Origin: Chlamydiia bacterium
GTDB taxonomy: Bacteria > Chlamydiota > Chlamydiia > Chlamydiales > JAAZZY01
Reading direction: 5' to 3'
Assembly: GCA_014239035.1 (NCBI GenBank)
Contig: JAAZZY010000096.1
Location: forward strand, 1-5,793
Length of the DNA stretch: 5,793 nucleotides
Below, piece by piece: positions 4,954 to 5,793 of the stretch. The notes below the pieces were generated by a model. It searched no databases. It worked only from the letters and a program-made list of their open reading frames with translations, and had not been told where the DNA came from. Both the position numbers and the translations under genes were made by a program. Each line of letters opens with the position of its first letter. Position 1 is the stretch's first letter.

Positions 4954-5793
4954 ATGTATATTGTCATCTTTGGAGCTAATAAGTTAAGTATGCACGTAGC
5001 TTCGATTCTTTCACAAGAATCGCATGGTGTATTCATGATTGATTCTGACCAATCTATGCTCGATAAAGTTACCTCTGAGCTTGACATCAGCACCATGCTT
5101 GATTCGCAAAGTTCATGGGAAATTCTAGATAAACTTAGAGAGGTTAAACCTGATGCATTCTTAGCGCTAAGCCAAAATGAGGAAAAGAATCTAACTTTGT
5201 GTAAAATAGCAAAAAGCTTAGATTACCCTACAACAATTGCTCTTCTACATAATGAAACCTACGTTCACGCTTCTAGTAAAGTTAACTTCAATGAAATCTT
5301 CTCAGTTGACCATTTCATTTGCCCAGCCCTTTTAGTTTCTCAAGAAATGTTTAAATATATCGTGACCCCACGAGCATCTGGAGCTGAAAATTTTGCTCAT
5401 GGAGCCATACACATGCATACCATGCAGGTTCCGCACAATTGGAAGAAAACAGATATTCACCTATCAAGCTTGAACTTCCCACAAGGATTAATGATAGGAC
5501 TAATCAGGAGATTTGAAGGAGGTAATAAATTAAGTATCGATAGAAAAGTTATCTTCCCTCATGGACGTGACAAACTGCTCCCCTCTGACGAGGTTACCTT
5601 TGTAGGAAAGCCCGACGCTATTAATTCCCTAAGTGATTTTTTTGAAATTCCATTTGAGCCTGTCAATTCAGTAGTTCTTATTGGAGGTTCAATTACGGCT
5701 GTGAACCTTACAAAACTCCTCCATAAAAGGGGAATCCAAACAACGATTATCGAAAAAGATCTTAAAAAATGTGAAATACTCTCCAATTTACTC
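4954..5793 (+). CDS. trkA: Trk potassium uptake regulator TrkA, N-terminal part (3' end outside window)
   Basis: Open for 280 codons to the window edge with no stop; full-length TrkA is about 450 residues. TrkA is the cytoplasmic NAD(H)-binding ring that gates the TrkH/TrkG K+ channel. The visible order fits: first RCK/TrkA-N domain (1-130) with MYIVIFGA, acidic D30 after strand 2, DAFLALSQNEEKNLTLCKIAK (67-87) matching the family 'AD.fiA.T..DE.N..' block; then a TrkA-C domain (about 150-230) with LMIGLIRRF and KLLPSDEVTFVGKP; then the start of the second RCK domain, VVLIGGSITAVNL (240-252) and E267. Both glycine motifs are altered: GxGxxG reads G7-x-N9-x-x-S12 in the first domain and G244-x-S246-x-x-A249 in the second. 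ATG 4954 is the first possible start because TGA lies in frame at 4942. TrkH is not in the window. Confidence 0.88.
   Translation, partial: MYIVIFGANKLSMHVASILSQESHGVFMIDSDQSMLDKVTSELDISTMLDSQSSWEILDKLREVKPDAFLALSQNEEKNLTLCKIAKSLDYPTTIALLHNETYVHASSKVNFNEIFSVDHFICPALLVSQEMFKYIVTPRASGAENFAHGAIHMHTMQVPHNWKKTDIHLSSLNFPQGLMIGLIRRFEGGNKLSIDRKVIFPHGRDKLLPSDEVTFVGKPDAINSLSDFFEIPFEPVNSVVLIGGSITAVNLTKLLHKRGIQTTIIEKDLKKCEILSNLL

Noticed and set aside
4875..5096. 73-codon - strand open frame across the trkA start
   Set aside because: It is antisense to the conserved TrkA N-terminus and its ribosome site; the product has no recognisable features.
5559..5786. 75-codon - strand open frame
   Set aside because: It lies antisense to the TrkA-C and second RCK region and looks like a shadow of that coding sequence.
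1..5793. Mobile element, CRISPR array or phage genes
   Set aside because: No transposase or integrase motifs, no terminal inverted repeats, and no regularly spaced repeats of CRISPR length were seen; the tRNA shows no duplicated 3' end that would mark an integration site.

Overview
The window comes from an AT-rich bacterial chromosome, roughly one third G+C by eye, with tightly packed genes, frequent A and T runs and short operons. All recognised products are chromosomal housekeeping or envelope functions. My best guess is a host-associated, chlamydia-like bacterium. The AhpC has stretches that resemble my memory of chlamydial AhpC (NDLPLGRSIDE, LIFFE, VCPANW), and it sits beside a small uncharacterised gene. 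This assignment is tentative, and another AT-rich intracellular lineage such as a gammaproteobacterium is possible.

Left part (1-2864, + strand): the 3' part of a GT-B glycosyltransferase, a complete family-2 (GT-A) glycosyltransferase overlapping it by 4 nt, and the glycolytic enzyme enolase (eno) starting 10 nt further on. The spacing suggests one transcript, with the two transferases building a surface glycan or lipopolysaccharide and eno at its end. Two hairpins and a candidate promoter lie in the 100-nt gap after eno (2865-2964).

Middle part (2965-4671): a 130-residue protein of unknown function on the + strand meets a - strand unit tail to tail at a shared TTAA. Read in its own direction, that unit is tRNA-Arg(ACG), then a glyoxalase-II-like metallo-beta-lactamase hydrolase with a GTG start 20 nt after the tRNA, then the 2-Cys peroxiredoxin ahpC 9 nt further on. 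The hydrolase and ahpC are probably co-transcribed as a detoxification/peroxide-defence pair, possibly from the tRNA promoter.

Right part (4672-5793): a very AT-rich 282-nt divergent intergenic region holds a 14-nt perfect palindrome, a 9-nt direct repeat and several promoter-like hexamers. It is followed by the 5' two thirds or so of trkA, the cytoplasmic NAD-binding regulator of Trk potassium uptake, which runs off the window. Its two nucleotide-binding glycine motifs are both eroded.

I found no mobile element, CRISPR array, phage gene or clear novel system. The items most worth a second look are the tRNA-hydrolase-ahpC arrangement, the uncharacterised 130-aa protein and the altered TrkA motifs.
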